A DNA stretch of 64,000 bases from Cellulomonas fengjieae (GCF_018388465.1 NZ_CP074404.1:3596001-3660000), one strand, 5' to 3'. Positions 9,646-17,356 are shown, counted from the stretch's first letter. The notes: generated by a model not told the origin, from the sequence alone. Numbers and translations: made by a program.

Positions 9646-9693
9646 CAAGCCGTGAGCGACGTTCTGCGCACAGATGACGTCACTCATGGCTTG
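9646..9693. repeat. 17-base inverted repeat
   Basis: Arms at 9646-9662 and 9677-9693 (CAAGCCGTGAGCGACGT against ACGTCACTCATGGCTTG) match at 15 of 17 positions with a 14-base loop. It follows the GNAT stop, so it could terminate transcription, but there is no T-run. Its right end abuts the fragment of the SDR gene at 9696, suggesting it marks a recombination junction. Confidence 0.6.
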
Positions 9694-9695
9694 CT

Positions 9696-9759
9696 CGACG
9701 AGGCCGACTGGATCACGGGCCAGAGCATCGCGTCGGACGGCCGCTTCTCCTCGCGCTGA
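9696..9759 (+). pseudogene. 3' fragment of an SDR gene (duplication of the end of the gene at 9909)
   Basis: The fragment encodes DEADWITGQSIASDGRFSSR and a stop. That is 18 of 20 residues identical to the end of the intact SDR gene about 930 bases downstream (DEADWITGQTIASDGGFSSR). No start or upstream SDR sequence remains. The same stem-loop element follows both copies. This looks like the remains of a tandem gene duplication whose upstream copy was deleted down to its tail. Confidence 0.8.
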
Positions 9760-9775
9760 CCGGCGGCGCGGCCCA

Positions 9776-9831
9776 CGAGAACAACATGGGACGCGTTCCG
9801 GGTGGTCAGAACGCGTCCCACGTTGTTCTCG
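9776..9831. repeat. palindromic stem-loop element, family A, copy 1
   Basis: 23-base arms (9776-9798 and 9809-9831, left arm beginning CGAGAACAACATGGG) match at 22 of 23 positions around a 10-base loop. A second copy follows the intact SDR gene at 10701-10756. It could be a terminator or a REP-like intergenic palindrome. Confidence 0.85.
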
Positions 9832-9908
9832 CGGGGCGGCCGAAAGCGATGGTCAGCACGCCGACCGCGTGGCACGGTGTCCCCGCCCACGATCCCCGGA
9901 GGTCTGCC

Positions 9909-10685
9909 ATGCCCGCACTCGAGGGACGCGTCGTCCTGGTCACCGGCGCCAGCCGACGGATCGCGATCGGCGCGGGAGTCGCCCGTCGCCTGGTGGCCGA
10001 CGGCGCCACCGTCCTGTTGCACTCCTGGTCCCAGCACGACGCCGACCAGCCGTGGGGTGCCGACGAGGGCGGACCCGAGGCTCTCGTCGAGGAGCTGCGC
10101 GCGGCGGGCGGAACGGTCGAGCACGTCTCGATGGACCTGGCCGACCCGGCTGCGCCGCACGCGCTCGTCGACGCGGCGCACTCCGCGTTCGGGCGCCTGG
10201 ACGCTGTCGTCGCCAACCACGCCCGCAGTTCTGGGCAGGCGCTCGAGCAGCTCACCGCCGAGGAGCTCGACCTGTCGTACGCGGTGAACACCCGGGCCAC
10301 CCTGCTGCTCGTCCAGGCGTTCGCGGCCCGGCACGACGACGCCCCCGGCGGGCGGGTCCTGCTGTTCACCTCCGGGCAGTACCGCGGTGCGATGCCCGAC
10401 GAGCTGCCCTACATCGCGTCAAAGGCCGCGCTGCACGAGCTCACTGCGAGCCTGGCGGTGCACCTGATGCCCCGCGGGATCACGGTCAACTGCATCAACC
10501 CCGGCCCGAACGACACGGGCTACGCCGACGACGCGACCCGGGCCGCCGTGATCGCCCACAGCCCCGCCGGCCGCTGGAGCACTCCGGGTGACACAGCCCG
10601 ACTGGTCGCGTGGCTCCTGAGCGACGAGGCCGACTGGATCACCGGCCAGACCATCGCGTCGGACGGCGGCTTCTCCTCGCGCTGA
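9909..10685 (+). CDS. short-chain dehydrogenase/reductase (SDR)
   Basis: Classical SDR oxidoreductase, 258 aa. The cofactor motif reads VLVTGASRRIAIGAGVARRL near residues 10-29 (variant TGASxxxxIG spacing), then DLADPAAP, VVANHA in place of NNAG, and the catalytic region LFTSGQYRGAMPDELPYIASKAAL with Tyr and Lys (YxxxK). The C-terminal NCINPGPNDTGY and WITGQTIASDGGFSSR are standard for the family. The ATG at 9909 has GGAGGT (9898-9903) before it. Substrate unknown. The tail of this gene with its following stem-loop is duplicated upstream. Confidence 0.9.
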   Translation: MPALEGRVVLVTGASRRIAIGAGVARRLVADGATVLLHSWSQHDADQPWGADEGGPEALVEELRAAGGTVEHVSMDLADPAAPHALVDAAHSAFGRLDAVVANHARSSGQALEQLTAEELDLSYAVNTRATLLLVQAFAARHDDAPGGRVLLFTSGQYRGAMPDELPYIASKAALHELTASLAVHLMPRGITVNCINPGPNDTGYADDATRAAVIAHSPAGRWSTPGDTARLVAWLLSDEADWITGQTIASDGGFSSR

Positions 10686-10700
10686 CCCCTACGCGGCCCA

Positions 10701-10756
10701 CGAGAACAAGCTGGGACGCGTTCTGGGTGGTCAGAACGCGTCCCATGTTGTTCTCG
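10701..10756. repeat. palindromic stem-loop element, family A, copy 2
   Basis: Arms 10701-10723 and 10734-10756 match at 21 of 23 positions around a 10-base loop nearly identical to copy 1. It sits 15 bases after the SDR stop, the position of a terminator. The reverse complement of its right arm is identical to the left arm of copy 1. Confidence 0.85.
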
Positions 10757-10795
10757 CCGGCGAGCACCGGCCGGCGCGCCCCCTACGCTGCGCGC

Positions 10796-11236
10796 ATGAG
10801 TGAGTTGGCCCAGATCCCCGCCGACCATCCGTGGTTGACCGTCGGCGTCATCGTCACGGTCCTCGTCCTGGGACGGCTGCTCCGGCGGCGCACGCCGCGG
10901 CCGCGCCGGACAGCACCGCGCGCGACGGTGCCGCAGCCGGGCGAGGTCTGGTTCGCGGAGGTGCCGTTCCAGGACGGCACGGGCAGCAAGGACCGACCGG
11001 TGCTGGTGCTGTCCGTCGGCGTGCGCGGGTGTGAGGTCGCGCGGTTCACCTCCCAGGACAAGGGCGCCCGCCACGACCATGTCCGGGCGCCGCAGGGCGT
11101 GCCCGGCCTGCCGAAGGCCAGCTGGCTGGACCTGCGGCCGACGACCCTGCCCCGCGCGGCATTCCGGCGGCGGACCGGCGAGCCCGGCGACGCGTTCGTC
11201 GTCTGGTACCGCCGTGCAGCGGCCGATCGGGTGTGA
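10796..11236 (+). CDS. membrane-anchored PemK/MazF-like protein
   Basis: 146 aa. An N-terminal hydrophobic helix (WLTVGVIVTVLVLG, residues 13-26) is followed by a basic stretch (RLLRRRTPRPRRTAPR), then a PemK/MazF-type domain beginning PGEVWFAEVPFQDGTGSKDRPVLVLS. MazF toxins cleave RNA in the cytoplasm and have no anchor. The conserved PGxVW and RPVLVLS elements are present; the later Ser/Thr of the catalytic pair is less clear (RFTSQDKG may supply it). No antitoxin-like ORF is adjacent. A role in degrading RNA at the membrane, or a non-toxic derivative, is possible. Such anchored forms occur in actinobacteria, to my knowledge uncharacterised. Confidence 0.78.
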   Translation: MSELAQIPADHPWLTVGVIVTVLVLGRLLRRRTPRPRRTAPRATVPQPGEVWFAEVPFQDGTGSKDRPVLVLSVGVRGCEVARFTSQDKGARHDHVRAPQGVPGLPKASWLDLRPTTLPRAAFRRRTGEPGDAFVVWYRRAAADRV

Positions 11237-11270
11237 CCCCGCCCGCACGACGCAGTACCGTCTCGACCCC

Positions 11271-12512
11271 GTGAGCCGGATCGTCGACACCGTCGTCCCG
11301 CGCAGGCTGGGCACCGGGTTCAGGTGGCTGCTGGCCTCGTCGTGGAGCTCGAACCTCGGCGACGGCATCGTGCTGGCCGCAGGGCCGCTGCTCGTGGCGT
11401 CGCGGACCGAGGACGCGTTCCTCGTCGCCCTGGCGGCGCTGCTGCAGTGGCTGCCGCCACTGCTGTTCGGGCTGTGGGCCGGTGCGCTGACGGACCGGCT
11501 GGACCGCAAGCGGCTGGTGATCGTCGTCGACTCCGTGCGGGCGCTCGTCCTGCTCCTGCTGGCCGTCGCGGTGGCCATGGACGTCGCGTCGATCGCCCTG
11601 GTGCTGCTGGCCATGTTCCTGCTCGGCACCGCCGAGACGTTCGCCGACAACGCGTCGAGCACGCTGGTGCCGATGCTGGTGCAGCGCGACGACCTGGCGC
11701 TGGCGAACAGCCGCATCCAGGCCGGGTTCGTCACGGTCAACCAGCTGGTGGGTCCGCCGCTGGGGGCGTTCCTGTTCGCCGCGGGGCAGGCGTGGCCGTT
11801 CGCGGCGGACGCCGTGCTGGTCGCCGCCGGTGCCGCGCTGGTCTCGCGCATCGCGCTCCCGCCGCACCGGAGCGAGGTGCGGCACACGCACATCCGGCAC
11901 GAGATCGCCGAGGGTGTGCGCTGGGTCCGGCACCACGCGGCGGTGCGGACGCTGGTGCTGACCATCTTCATCTTCAACGTGACGTTCGGGGCCGCGTGGT
12001 CGGTCCTGGTCCTGTACACCCACGAGCGGCTGGGGCTCGGGCCGGTCGGCTTCGGCCTCATCACCACCGTGATGGCGGCCGGCGGGCTCCTCGGCACCGT
12101 GTCCTACGGGTGGATCACGCGCCGCGTGAGCCTGGCCAACCTCATGCGGGTCGGGCTCGTCGTGGAGACCCTCACGCACCTGGCGCTCGCGCTGACGACC
12201 ACTGCCTGGGTCGCGGTGCCGGTGTTCTTCGTGTTCGGCGCGCACGCGTTCGTGTGGGGGACGACATCGGTGACCATCCGGCAGCGGGCGGTCCCGACCG
12301 CGCTGCAGGGGCGGGTCGGCAGCGTGAACCTGGTCGGGGTGTTCGGTGGGCTGGTGATCGGGGCGGGCATCGGCGGGCTGCTCGCGCAGAGCTACGGGGT
12401 CACGGCGCCGTTCTGGTTCGCGTTCGTCGGCTCGGCGATCTTCGTCGTGCTCGTCTGGCACCAGCTGCGGCACGTCGCGCACGCCGACGAGCAGGACGCC
12501 CCGGCGGCTTGA
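11271..12512 (+). CDS. MFS transporter (MFS_3 / EntS-like exporter)
   Basis: 413 aa, about 12 membrane segments. The loop GALTDRLDRKRLVI carries the MFS motif A between helices 2 and 3, and TAETFADNASSTLVPMLVQRDDLALANSRI is typical of the MFS_3 group that includes the enterobactin exporter EntS and macrolide pumps. I start at GTG 11271 (VSRIVDTVVPRRLGTGFRWLLASS); the open frame upstream is Arg/Pro/Ser-rich shadow of the preceding gene. Substrate unknown. Its last codons overlap the -35 box of the acr3 promoter, so the arsenic genes begin immediately after it. Confidence 0.87.
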   Translation: MSRIVDTVVPRRLGTGFRWLLASSWSSNLGDGIVLAAGPLLVASRTEDAFLVALAALLQWLPPLLFGLWAGALTDRLDRKRLVIVVDSVRALVLLLLAVAVAMDVASIALVLLAMFLLGTAETFADNASSTLVPMLVQRDDLALANSRIQAGFVTVNQLVGPPLGAFLFAAGQAWPFAADAVLVAAGAALVSRIALPPHRSEVRHTHIRHEIAEGVRWVRHHAAVRTLVLTIFIFNVTFGAAWSVLVLYTHERLGLGPVGFGLITTVMAAGGLLGTVSYGWITRRVSLANLMRVGLVVETLTHLALALTTTAWVAVPVFFVFGAHAFVWGTTSVTIRQRAVPTALQGRVGSVNLVGVFGGLVIGAGIGGLLAQSYGVTAPFWFAFVGSAIFVVLVWHQLRHVAHADEQDAPAA

Positions 12513-12540
12513 CGTCTACATCGACATTCTTCAATATAGA
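12509..12540 (+). promoter_or_regulatory. acr3 promoter with ArsR operator
   Basis: A -35-like TTGACG (12509-12514) and an A/T-rich -10 (AATATA 12533-12538 or TATAGA 12535-12540) lie just before the ATG at 12544, so the transcript is probably leaderless. Between and over them is ATCGACATTCTTCAAT (12520-12535), which matches 13 of 16 bases of the site at 17341-17356. Half-sites ATCGA and TCAAT are the near-palindromic arms expected for an ArsR dimer. Binding there would block polymerase. Confidence 0.72.
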
Positions 12541-12543
12541 GCC

Positions 12544-13638
12544 ATGTCGAACCAGGCCGATCTGCTCGTGATGGGCCCCCCGGCACCCGCCCCCACCCCA
12601 CGACTGTCGACCCTCGACCGGTGGCTGCCGGCCTGGATCGGTCTCGCGATGGTGGCCGGGCTGCTGCTCGGCCGGTTCGTTCCGGTGGTCGGGGACGCCC
12701 TGCAGGCCGTGCAGGTCGGCGGGATCTCGGTGCCCATCGCGCTCGGGCTGCTGGTGATGATGTACCCGGTGCTGGCCAAGGTCCGCTACGACCGCGTCGG
12801 CACCGTCACGGGCGACACGCGCCTGCTGGTCAGCTCGCTGGTGCTCAACTGGGTCGTCGGCCCGGTGCTGATGTTCGCGCTCGCCTGGCTCCTGCTGCCG
12901 GACCTGGCCGAGTACCGCACCGGCCTGATCATCGTCGGGCTCGCCCGATGCATCGCCATGGTGGTCATCTGGAACGACCTGGCCTGCGGCGACCGCGACG
13001 CCGCCGCGGTGCTCGTCGCCCTGAACTCGGTGTTCCAGGTGGTCGCCTTCTCGGTGCTCGGCTACTTCTACCTGACGGTCCTGCCCGGTTGGCTCGGCCT
13101 GGACACCCAGGGGCTGGACGTCTCGATGGGCCAGATCGCGCTCAACGTCCTCGTCTTCCTCGGGATCCCGCTGGCGGCCGGGTTCGCGTCCCGCTGGATC
13201 GGTGAGCGCCGCCGCGGACGCGACTGGTACGAGTCGGTCTTCGTGCCGCGGGTCGGGCCGTGGGCGCTGTACGGGCTGCTGTTCACGATCGTCCTGCTGT
13301 TCGCGCTGCAGGGTGACGCGATCGCGCGCAACCCGCTCGACGTCGTGCGCATCGCCGTCCCGCTGCTCGCCTACTTCGCGCTCATGTGGAGCGTCGGCAT
13401 GGTGGTGGGCCGGGTGCTCGACCTCGGGTACGCCCGGTCGACGACGCTCGCCTTCACCGCCGCCGGCAACAACTTCGAGCTCGCGATCGCGGTGGCCATC
13501 GGCACGTTCGGCGCCGCGTCCGGCCAGGCCCTCGCGGGCGTCGTCGGCCCGCTGATCGAGGTGCCCGTCCTGGTCGGACTCGTGTACGTCTCGCTCTGGC
13601 TCGCCCGCCGTTGGCCCACCCCGAGGAGTCGGTCGTGA
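12544..13638 (+). CDS. acr3: arsenite efflux transporter Acr3
   Basis: Ten-helix transporter of the bile/arsenite/riboflavin superfamily, 364 aa, which extrudes As(III) across the cytoplasmic membrane. Family hallmarks are visible: LARCIAMVVIWNDLACGDRDAAAVLVALNSVFQ holds the conserved Cys in helix 4, and LAFTAAGNNFELAIAVAIGTFG is the Acr3 signature in the second half. It is the first gene of the rightward arsenic operon; the fused arsRC start overlaps its stop (GTGA). Confidence 0.96.
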   Translation: MSNQADLLVMGPPAPAPTPRLSTLDRWLPAWIGLAMVAGLLLGRFVPVVGDALQAVQVGGISVPIALGLLVMMYPVLAKVRYDRVGTVTGDTRLLVSSLVLNWVVGPVLMFALAWLLLPDLAEYRTGLIIVGLARCIAMVVIWNDLACGDRDAAAVLVALNSVFQVVAFSVLGYFYLTVLPGWLGLDTQGLDVSMGQIALNVLVFLGIPLAAGFASRWIGERRRGRDWYESVFVPRVGPWALYGLLFTIVLLFALQGDAIARNPLDVVRIAVPLLAYFALMWSVGMVVGRVLDLGYARSTTLAFTAAGNNFELAIAVAIGTFGAASGQALAGVVGPLIEVPVLVGLVYVSLWLARRWPTPRSRS

Positions 13639-14615
13639 CCGTCGACGCCACCTGCAGCCCCATCGGGTCGGTCACCGACCGCGCCATGAGCGCACCCGCC
13701 GCCGACCACGTGGCGCGCGCGCTCAAGGCCCTGGCCGACCCGCTGCGCCTGCGGGCGCTGTCCCTGATCGCGTCGTCGCCCACGCGCGAGGCGTGCGTCT
13801 GTGACATCAGCGAGCTGACCGACGTGTCCCAGCCGACCGTGTCCCACCACCTCAAGGTCCTCAAGGACGTCGGCCTGGTCACCGCCGAGCGGCGCGGCAC
13901 CTGGGTGTACTACCGGATCAGCCCCGAGTACTCCGGGGCGGTCCGGTCGCTCCTGGAGTCGTTCGCCCCGGCGACCGTGCCGCTGGGTGCAGTCCCCACA
14001 GAGGGCATCGCCGACCTCGACCACATGCTCGACCGCCTCGCCGCCGACCTCGGCCCACGCTTCCCGGAGATCTCCACCAAACGGGTCCGGGACGTCGTGC
14101 GGGACTCGGCGACCGCGCTGGCCCGGACCGCCGGCCTCACCACGCACCTCGTCGTCCTCACCGAGCGGTTCGCCCGGCAGAGGCTGGAGGACCTCGCGCG
14201 CATCGACGGCCGGTCCGCGGTGCCCCACGTGCTGTTCGTCTGCGTCGCCAACGCGGGCAGGTCCCAGCTGGCCGCCGCCCTGCTGGAGCACTACGCGGGG
14301 GAGTCGGTCGTCGTGCGCTCCGCGGGCTCCGCGCCCGCCGCCACGGTGCATCCCCCGGTGCAGGCCTCGCTGGACGAGCTCGGCGCCGACGCGTTCCCCA
14401 AGCCGCTCACCGACGATGCCGTCCGCGCCGCTGACGTCGTGATCACGATGGGCTGCGGCGACGTCTGCCCCACCTACCCCGGGATCCGCTACGAGGACTG
14501 GGCCGTCGGCGACCCCGCGCTGGCCAGCCCGGAGGGCGTCGCCGCCATCCGCGCCGACATCGACACCCGCGTCCGCACCCTGCTCGCGTCCCTGCACTCA
14601 CCTGGAGAGTCATGA
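13635..14615 (+). CDS. ArsR-ArsC fusion: arsenic-responsive repressor joined to an arsenate reductase-like domain
   Basis: 326 aa. Residues about 20-110 are an ArsR winged helix (VARALKALADPLRLRALSLI, then REACVCDISELTDVSQPTVSHHLKVLKDVGLV) with the As(III)-type pair ACVCD at Cys54/Cys56. A helical linker (about 125-195: GIADLDHMLDRLAADLGPRFPEIS to LEDLARID) follows. The C-terminal half is a low-molecular-weight phosphatase-like ArsC (VLFVCVANAGRSQLAAALLEHY, then TMGCGDVCPTYPGIRYEDW). The P-loop CVANAGRSQ keeps the nucleophilic Cys. GTG at 13635 overlaps the acr3 stop; an ATG at 13686 is the alternative. Sensor and enzyme in one chain could couple derepression to As(V) reduction. Confidence 0.9.
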   Translation: MTVDATCSPIGSVTDRAMSAPAADHVARALKALADPLRLRALSLIASSPTREACVCDISELTDVSQPTVSHHLKVLKDVGLVTAERRGTWVYYRISPEYSGAVRSLLESFAPATVPLGAVPTEGIADLDHMLDRLAADLGPRFPEISTKRVRDVVRDSATALARTAGLTTHLVVLTERFARQRLEDLARIDGRSAVPHVLFVCVANAGRSQLAAALLEHYAGESVVVRSAGSAPAATVHPPVQASLDELGADAFPKPLTDDAVRAADVVITMGCGDVCPTYPGIRYEDWAVGDPALASPEGVAAIRADIDTRVRTLLASLHSPGES

Positions 14616-15025
14616 CCAAGCCCAGCGTCCTGTTCGTCTGCGTCCACAACGCCGGCCGGTCCCAGATGGCCGCCGGGTTCCTCACCGCCCTCTCGGGCGG
14701 CGCCGTCGAGGTCCGGTCCGCCGGGTCGATGCCGGCGGACAGGGTCAATGCCGTGGCCGTCGACGCCATGGCGGAGGTCGGCATCGACATCCGTGCCGAG
14801 CAGCCCAAGGTGCTCACCACCGACGCGGTGCAGGCCTCGGACGTGGTGGTGACCATGGGCTGCGGTGACGTGTGCCCGTTCTTCCCCGGCAAGCGCTACG
14901 AGGACTGGGTGCTCGAGGACCCCGCGGGTCAGGGCATCGAGTCGGTCCGGCCGATCCGCGACGAGATCCGTGGGCGGGTCCTCACGCTGCTCGGCGAGCT
15001 CGGCGTGGAGCCCGTCAGCATCTGA
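14612..15025 (+). CDS. arsC: arsenate reductase ArsC (LMW phosphatase fold, mycothiol/thioredoxin type)
   Basis: 137 aa, the normal size of the stand-alone enzyme. The P-loop is CVHNAGRSQ with nucleophilic Cys10; TMGCGDVCPFFPGKRYEDWVLEDPAGQ is the signature loop with further Cys residues. Reduces As(V) to As(III) for export by Acr3. Actinobacterial members commonly use mycothiol and mycoredoxin; that is inference here. The ATG overlaps the stop of the arsRC fusion, so it is translated as the third gene of the operon. It converges with sulP 3 bases away. Confidence 0.93.
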   Translation: MTKPSVLFVCVHNAGRSQMAAGFLTALSGGAVEVRSAGSMPADRVNAVAVDAMAEVGIDIRAEQPKVLTTDAVQASDVVVTMGCGDVCPFFPGKRYEDWVLEDPAGQGIESVRPIRDEIRGRVLTLLGELGVEPVSI

Positions 15026-15028
15026 CGG

Positions 15029-16522
15029 TCAGCTCCCGCCGAGGTTCCCCGCGAGGCGGGCGTGGCGCTGGGCGCTGTCGTCGTCGAGCCCGACGATCGT
15101 GACGTTCTTGCCCTTCGACCGGTACTTCGTCGTGATCGCGTCGAGCGTCGCCACGGTCGACGCGTCCCAGACGTGCGCGGCGCTCAGGTCGATGACGACG
15201 TCCTTCGGGTCACCGGCGTAGTCGAACTGGTAGACGAGGTCGTTCGACGAGGCGAAGAACAGCTCGCCGGTGACCGCGTACACCCGGCGGTCGTCGGCCG
15301 AGGGCAGCCGCGTGACGCTCGTGACGTGGGCGACCCGGCGGGCGAACAGGACCACCGCGACGAGGACGCCCACCAGGACCCCGTACGCGAGGTTGTGGGT
15401 GGCCACGGTGACGGCCACCGTGGCGAGCATGACCGCGGTCTCGCTCTTCGGCATGCGGCGCAGGGTGGACGGGGTGATCGAGTGCCAGTCGAACGTCGCG
15501 ACCGAGACCATGACCATGACCGCGACCAGCGCGGCCATCGGGATGAGCGCGACGACGTCGCCGAGGCCCACCACCAGGATCAGCAGGAACACCCCGGCCA
15601 GGAACGTGGAGATCCGGGTGCGGGCGCCGGAGGCCTTCACGTTGATCATCGTCTGGCCGATCATCGCGCAGCCGCCCATGCCCCCGAGGAAGCCGGTGAT
15701 GATGTTCGCGGCGCCCTGACCCCACGCCTCGCGCGTCTTGTTCGAGTGGGTGTCGGTGACGTCGTCGACGAGCTTGGCGGTCATCAGGGACTCGAGGATG
15801 CCGACCATCGCCATCGCCAGGGCCACCGGCCCGATGATCCGCAGCGTCTCCACGGTCAGCGGGACGTCGGGGACGAACAGCGACGGCAGGCTGTCCGGCA
15901 GCTCGCCCTCGTCCCCCACGGTGGGGACGTTCAGCGCGGTCAGCACCGTCACCGCGGTGAGCAGCACGATCGCGACCAGGGGTGCGGGCACGACCGTGGT
16001 GTACCGGGGCAGCAGCACCAGGATCGCGATGCCGGCGGCGACCATCGGGTAGACGAGCCACGGCACCCCGAGCAGGTGCGGGACCTGCGCCAGGAAGATG
16101 AGGATCGCGAGCGCGTTGACGAACCCGACCATCACCGAGCGCGGGATGTACCGCATGAGCTTGGCGACGCCGAGCAGGCCCAGCGCGATCTGCAGGACGC
16201 CCGCGAGGATCACCGTCGCGATGAAGTACTCGATGCCGTGCTCGCGCATCACCGGGGCGATGACCAGCGCGACCGCCCCGGTCGCTGCGGAGATCATCGC
16301 GGGGCGGCCGCCCAGGAACGCGATCGACACCGCCATCGTGAACGACGCGAACAGCCCGAGCCGGGGGTCGACGCCCGCGATGATCGAGAAGCTGATGGCT
16401 TCCGGGATCAGCGCGAGCGCGACCACCAGGCCGGCGAGCACCTCGGTGCGCAGCTTGCGGGGCGAGCGCAGGGCCCCCAGGACGGAGTCGGCCTCGTCGG
16501 CCTCGGGAACAGCGAGGGTCAC
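15029..16522 (-). CDS. SulP family anion transporter with STAS domain
   Basis: 497 aa. The N-terminal part has about 12-14 membrane helices with SulP motifs (VLAGLVVALALIPEAISFSIIAGVDPRLGLFAS, then GFLGGMGGCAMIGQTMINVKASGARTRISTFLAGVFLL). The C-terminal roughly 100 residues are a STAS domain (AVTGELFFASSNDLVYQFDYAGDPKDVVIDLSAAHVWDASTVATLDAI). SulP proteins carry sulfate, bicarbonate or other oxyanions. It starts only 10 bases after arsM ends and is probably cotranscribed with it; whether it handles an arsenic species, sulfate for thiol synthesis, or bicarbonate cannot be decided from sequence. Confidence 0.92.
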   Translation of the reverse strand: MTLAVPEADEADSVLGALRSPRKLRTEVLAGLVVALALIPEAISFSIIAGVDPRLGLFASFTMAVSIAFLGGRPAMISAATGAVALVIAPVMREHGIEYFIATVILAGVLQIALGLLGVAKLMRYIPRSVMVGFVNALAILIFLAQVPHLLGVPWLVYPMVAAGIAILVLLPRYTTVVPAPLVAIVLLTAVTVLTALNVPTVGDEGELPDSLPSLFVPDVPLTVETLRIIGPVALAMAMVGILESLMTAKLVDDVTDTHSNKTREAWGQGAANIITGFLGGMGGCAMIGQTMINVKASGARTRISTFLAGVFLLILVVGLGDVVALIPMAALVAVMVMVSVATFDWHSITPSTLRRMPKSETAVMLATVAVTVATHNLAYGVLVGVLVAVVLFARRVAHVTSVTRLPSADDRRVYAVTGELFFASSNDLVYQFDYAGDPKDVVIDLSAAHVWDASTVATLDAITTKYRSKGKNVTIVGLDDDSAQRHARLAGNLGGS

Positions 16523-16532
16523 TGCCTGAACT

Positions 16533-17291
16533 CTACGGGCGCTCCGTGACCGGCTTGCGCGCGCGGACCACGGCGCCGTGCATGCCGTCCGCCACCTCGT
16601 GGGTGAACGTGACCTCGGCGTCGGCGAACCCGGCCCGGGACAGGCCGTCGAGGTACTCGGCCCGGGACAGGGCGCCGGCGATGCAGCCGACGTAGGAGCC
16701 GCGCTCGGCCCGCTGCTCGGGGCTCAGGTGGTCCTCGGCGACGACGTCGGAGATGCCCACCCGGCCGCCCGGGACGAGCACCCGGTAGACCTCCGACAGG
16801 ACGGCCGGCTTGTCCGTGGAGAGGTTGACCACGCAGTTGGAGATCACGACGTCGACCGACGCGTCGGGCAGCGGCAGGTCCTCGATGGTGCCCTTGCGGA
16901 ACTCCACGTTCGTCGCCCCGGCCTTCGCCGCGTTCGCGCGGGCCAGGTCGAGCATCTCGTCGGTCATGTCCACGCCGTAGGCGAACCCCTCGGGCCCGAC
17001 CCGGCGGGCGGACAGCAGCACGTCGATCCCGCCGCCGGAGCCCAGGTCGAGCACCCGCTCGCCCGGGGCGAGGTCCGCGACCGCCAGCGGGTTGCCGCAG
17101 CCGAGCGAGGCCGCCAGCGCCTCGGCCGGGATGCTGACCGCGTCGGCAGCGTCGTAGAGGCCGGCACCGAACTTGTCGTCGACGACGATCGCGTCGGGCG
17201 CGCACGATCCGCCGCCGCAACATCCCTCGTCGCCGCCCTGCACCGCCGCCAGCGCGTACCGCTGCCGTACCTGCTCGCGCACCTCGTCCAT
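16533..17291 (-). CDS. arsM: arsenite methyltransferase ArsM
   Basis: 252 aa. SAM-dependent enzyme methylating As(III). Visible: VREQVRQRYALAAVQGGDEGCCGGGSC (early Cys cluster), motif I LDLGSGGGIDVLLSARRVGPEG, GVDMTDEMLDLARANAAKAG, VVISNCVVNLSTDKPAVLSEVYRVLVPGGR with the conserved Cys in NCVVNL, and SYVGCIAGAL with the second conserved Cys. Start ATG 17291 is set by AAGGAGG (17297-17303) five bases upstream; the open frame beyond it runs through the regulatory region. Divergent from arsR-arsN1. Confidence 0.95.
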   Translation of the reverse strand: MDEVREQVRQRYALAAVQGGDEGCCGGGSCAPDAIVVDDKFGAGLYDAADAVSIPAEALAASLGCGNPLAVADLAPGERVLDLGSGGGIDVLLSARRVGPEGFAYGVDMTDEMLDLARANAAKAGATNVEFRKGTIEDLPLPDASVDVVISNCVVNLSTDKPAVLSEVYRVLVPGGRVGISDVVAEDHLSPEQRAERGSYVGCIAGALSRAEYLDGLSRAGFADAEVTFTHEVADGMHGAVVRARKPVTERP

Positions 17292-17306
17292 CTCGTCCTC
17301 CTTGGA

Positions 17307-17356
17307 CATCGACCATCGTCGATGAACCATGGACCCAGGCATCGACACTTGTCAAT
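17307..17356. promoter_or_regulatory. arsM/arsR divergent operators
   Basis: Two symmetric sites lie between the divergent genes. The first is CATCGAC-CATC-GTCGATG (17307-17324), a perfect 7+7 inverted repeat just upstream of the arsM ribosome site. The second, ATCGACACTTGTCAAT (17341-17356), has one arm mismatch and matches the site in front of acr3 at 13 of 16 bases. Both share the half-site ATCGAC. One or both ArsR proteins of this island are the likely binders. Confidence 0.72.

Noticed and set aside
9776..10756. Family-A stem-loops as ends of a transposon carrying the SDR gene
   Set aside because: The two copies are in the same orientation and each follows an SDR gene end, which fits duplication of a gene with its terminator better than mobile-element ends.
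15062..16549. 495-aa open frame opposite sulP
   Set aside because: Wrong-frame shadow; sulP has clear transporter and STAS motifs.
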